A program made the translations under genes and the position numbers. This document shows, piece after piece, positions 13,380 through 14,871 of a stretch of 14,871 nt of DNA. The notes under the pieces are model-generated. The model ran no database searches and was not told the DNA's origin. It saw only the letters and a list, made by a program, of their open reading frames with translations. The stretch is from Emcibacteraceae bacterium (GTDB taxonomy: Bacteria; Pseudomonadota; Alphaproteobacteria; Sphingomonadales; Emcibacteraceae). Each line of letters opens with the position of its first letter. The first letter of the stretch is position 1. The DNA is taken from positions 1 to 14,871 of the forward strand of contig JAESUD010000370.1 of assembly GCA_016763335.1 (NCBI GenBank). Direction: 5' to 3'.

Positions 13380-14573
13380 GCTGCCGCTAGCCAAGATGGC
13401 GGAACGCTTGAATTTAAAATTGGCCTCAGTGATAACCTTACATTACAGGATGTGGTTAAGGCGACACTTTTAAGATCACCAAATAATGTTGTGGCCCGGG
13501 CAAAAGAAAATAAAGCCGATGCGCTTTCTGGGCGAGCTTCAAGTCTTTTTTCAGATACACCAGAAATTTCATTCAACCATCAAAATGATAGTATTATGTC
13601 TAATCAAGGTTTGCGTGAATGGGAAAGCTCTCTAGATATGCCACTTTGGATGCCTGGCCAAAAAGCCGCGAGCCGTCAAAAGGCAAGAATGTATACTCTT
13701 GAAGCTGACGCCTATCAAAAATTAGTAATTTTAGAGGCTACCGGACAAGTGAGGGAAATGTTTTGGGAAATCAAATTAGCAGACGCTGGTCTACAACAAA
13801 GTCGAAATAATCTGAAAATGGCTCTTGCGCTTGACCGTGATATTACCGACAAAATAGCGGCAGGAAATCTTCCTAAACGTGATGCACTTCTAAGTCAGAA
13901 AGAAATTATGACCAGAAGAATGGAACTTATTACTGCAGAAGCAGACTATATCCATCCTGCACGAGAATATGAAGCAGTGACGGGACTTACGGTAATGCCT
14001 GCACATATTGATGAAGTTGTTAATCTTGAGGTGGACGGAGAAAATGCCCCTGAAATCGAACTGGCGCAGGCAAAAGTTGCCTTCATGGAAGCCGAATATA
14101 AAGAGAGCAAAAGTAGCTGGAGTAATCCCCCCAAATTATCCGTGGGTTTTAAACGTGAAACAGGATCATTCTTAGGCCGTAATATAAATTCTTTGGGCGT
14201 TGGTCTTTCCATACCACTTGGCGCGGGCGTACATATGACATCAAAAAGAACCGCGGCCGCCCTCGAACTTGCCGAGGCCGATAGAGCAAACCAAATTTTA
14301 AAAAGGGAACATCGCCTACATTTACACGAGGCCGAACATGAACTTGAGGTTTGTGCTATTCAATTGCCATTTTCCAAGGCGCATTTTGATATGGCCACCG
14401 AAAATTTACGTCTCAGCCAAAGGGCTTTTGATTTGGGGGAAAGTGATTTACTAGACCTTTTAAAAATCCAAGAACAATATTTCTTATCGGCGGGCGATAA
14501 CATTACAAAAATCATTGAATGTAAAAGGGCGATTGCCCGACATAATCAAATCAAGGGAGTTCTTTTACCGTGA
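13335..14573 (+). CDS. Outer-membrane factor of RND efflux system (TolC superfamily, CusC/CzcC-like)
   Basis: A periplasm-spanning outer-membrane channel of 412 residues. The ATG at 13335 is 8 bp from GGAG; starts at 13329 (ATG) and 13326 (GTG) are possible but too close to the SD. A signal peptide of about 18 residues (MFLRVLLSMLLLWPFAAAS) is followed by QDGG. The internally duplicated OMF pattern is visible: LTLQDVVKATLLRSPNNVVARAKEN early in the mature protein, long coiled-coil helices rich in Ala, Glu and Lys, the strand-like motif SLGVGLSIPLG, and the closing RLSQRAFDLGESDLLDLLKIQEQYF helix. It shares short overlap GTGA with the adaptor gene behind it. Metal-exporting (heavy-metal RND) use is favoured by CzcC-like shortness and by the PepSY neighbour, but the substrate is not evident. 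Confidence 0.87.
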   Translation: MFLRVLLSMLLLWPFAAASQDGGTLEFKIGLSDNLTLQDVVKATLLRSPNNVVARAKENKADALSGRASSLFSDTPEISFNHQNDSIMSNQGLREWESSLDMPLWMPGQKAASRQKARMYTLEADAYQKLVILEATGQVREMFWEIKLADAGLQQSRNNLKMALALDRDITDKIAAGNLPKRDALLSQKEIMTRRMELITAEADYIHPAREYEAVTGLTVMPAHIDEVVNLEVDGENAPEIELAQAKVAFMEAEYKESKSSWSNPPKLSVGFKRETGSFLGRNINSLGVGLSIPLGAGVHMTSKRTAAALELAEADRANQILKREHRLHLHEAEHELEVCAIQLPFSKAHFDMATENLRLSQRAFDLGESDLLDLLKIQEQYFLSAGDNITKIIECKRAIARHNQIKGVLLP

Positions 14574-14871
14574 AAAAAACAATAATATGGATTGGTTTAT
14601 TTATATTTTCGACCTCATTGGGTCTGACGGATGAACAGCTGAACCTTGACCAATCACAAATAATTAATTTGAAAATTGAAACACAAAACCCTGTAAAAGT
14701 AGTTTCTGTACACAGCCGTAATTTTCCTGGAAAAATAGTCATTCCTAATGCACAAATAAGAGTTCTGAACCCTATGCTTCCGGGACTGGTCAATATTCTT
14801 TATGTGGCTGAAGGTGATCAAATTAACAAAGGTCAAAAGCTGGCTGAAATATCTAGTCCTGATTTTTTAGA
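14570..14871 (+). CDS. RND efflux periplasmic adaptor (membrane fusion protein), 3' end outside window
   Basis: The first 100 residues of a periplasmic adaptor are visible. The GTG at 14570 overlaps the TGA of the outer-membrane factor and has AAGGGAG 10 bp upstream. A signal peptide (VKKTIIWIGLFIFSTSLG) is followed by a segment typical of CusB/CzcB-like adaptors: HSRNFPGKIVIPNAQIRVLNPMLPGLVNILYVAEGDQINKGQKLAEISSPDF (residues 49-100). Here the G-x-V...V-x-E-G-D-x-I-x-K-G-Q-x-L half of a biotinyl-lipoyl domain is clear. The protein would link the outer-membrane factor to an inner-membrane RND pump, presumably encoded just outside the window. Confidence 0.85.
   Translation, partial: MKKTIIWIGLFIFSTSLGLTDEQLNLDQSQIINLKIETQNPVKVVSVHSRNFPGKIVIPNAQIRVLNPMLPGLVNILYVAEGDQINKGQKLAEISSPDFL

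Noticed and set aside
1..14871. CRISPR array, insertion sequence, transposase, phage or toxin-antitoxin genes
   Set aside because: No regularly spaced repeats, transposase or integrase motifs, or paired small genes of those kinds were seen on either strand.

Overview
The window looks like chromosomal DNA from an AT-rich Gram-negative bacterium, most likely an alphaproteobacterium. That placement is inferred from protein style (PuuR, BauA, MmsA and HU homologues, a lipoprotein signal, an outer-membrane efflux channel) and is not proven. About two thirds of it is a polyamine and beta-alanine catabolism locus. The last fifth is the start of an RND-type efflux operon.

Region 1 (1-6441, minus strand) is a polyamine operon. 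In transcription order it holds a class I glutamine amidotransferase, a lipid-anchored YtcJ-like amidohydrolase, a gamma-glutamylpolyamine synthetase (PuuA/SpuB type), a gamma-glutamyl-aminoaldehyde dehydrogenase (PuuC) and a SpuC-type polyamine:pyruvate aminotransferase cut by the window edge. Together they would glutamylate a diamine, convert the free amino end to an aldehyde by transamination, oxidise the aldehyde and release the omega-amino acid. No PuuB-type oxidase is present, and SpuC probably fills that step. Two near-identical palindromes, centred on TGTGATCACA, sit on promoter-like sequences before the amidotransferase and before puuA.

Region 2 (6442-8292) holds regulators: a divergent GntR/FCD repressor, the best candidate to bind those palindromes, and a PuuR-like XRE-cupin repressor with a PuuR-box-like sequence at its own 5' end.

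Region 3 (8293-11557, plus strand) carries a BauA-type omega-amino acid:pyruvate aminotransferase and an MmsA/BauC-type CoA-acylating semialdehyde dehydrogenase. This pair would take beta-alanine through malonate semialdehyde to acetyl-CoA. The dehydrogenase is split by a -1 frameshift lying exactly on a canonical A_AAA_AAG slippery heptamer. An HU-type DNA-binding protein with a terminator-like hairpin follows.

Region 4 (11558-14871, plus strand) begins with a structured intergenic stretch: hairpins and a short tRNA-3'-end-like remnant. Then comes a PepSY-TM membrane protein, a CusC/CzcC-like outer-membrane factor and the start of its periplasmic adaptor. A leader of about 110 bp (dyad, SD and first signal-peptide codons of the outer-membrane factor) is duplicated in front of the PepSY gene. 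There it encodes a short peptide whose stop overlaps the PepSY start codon.
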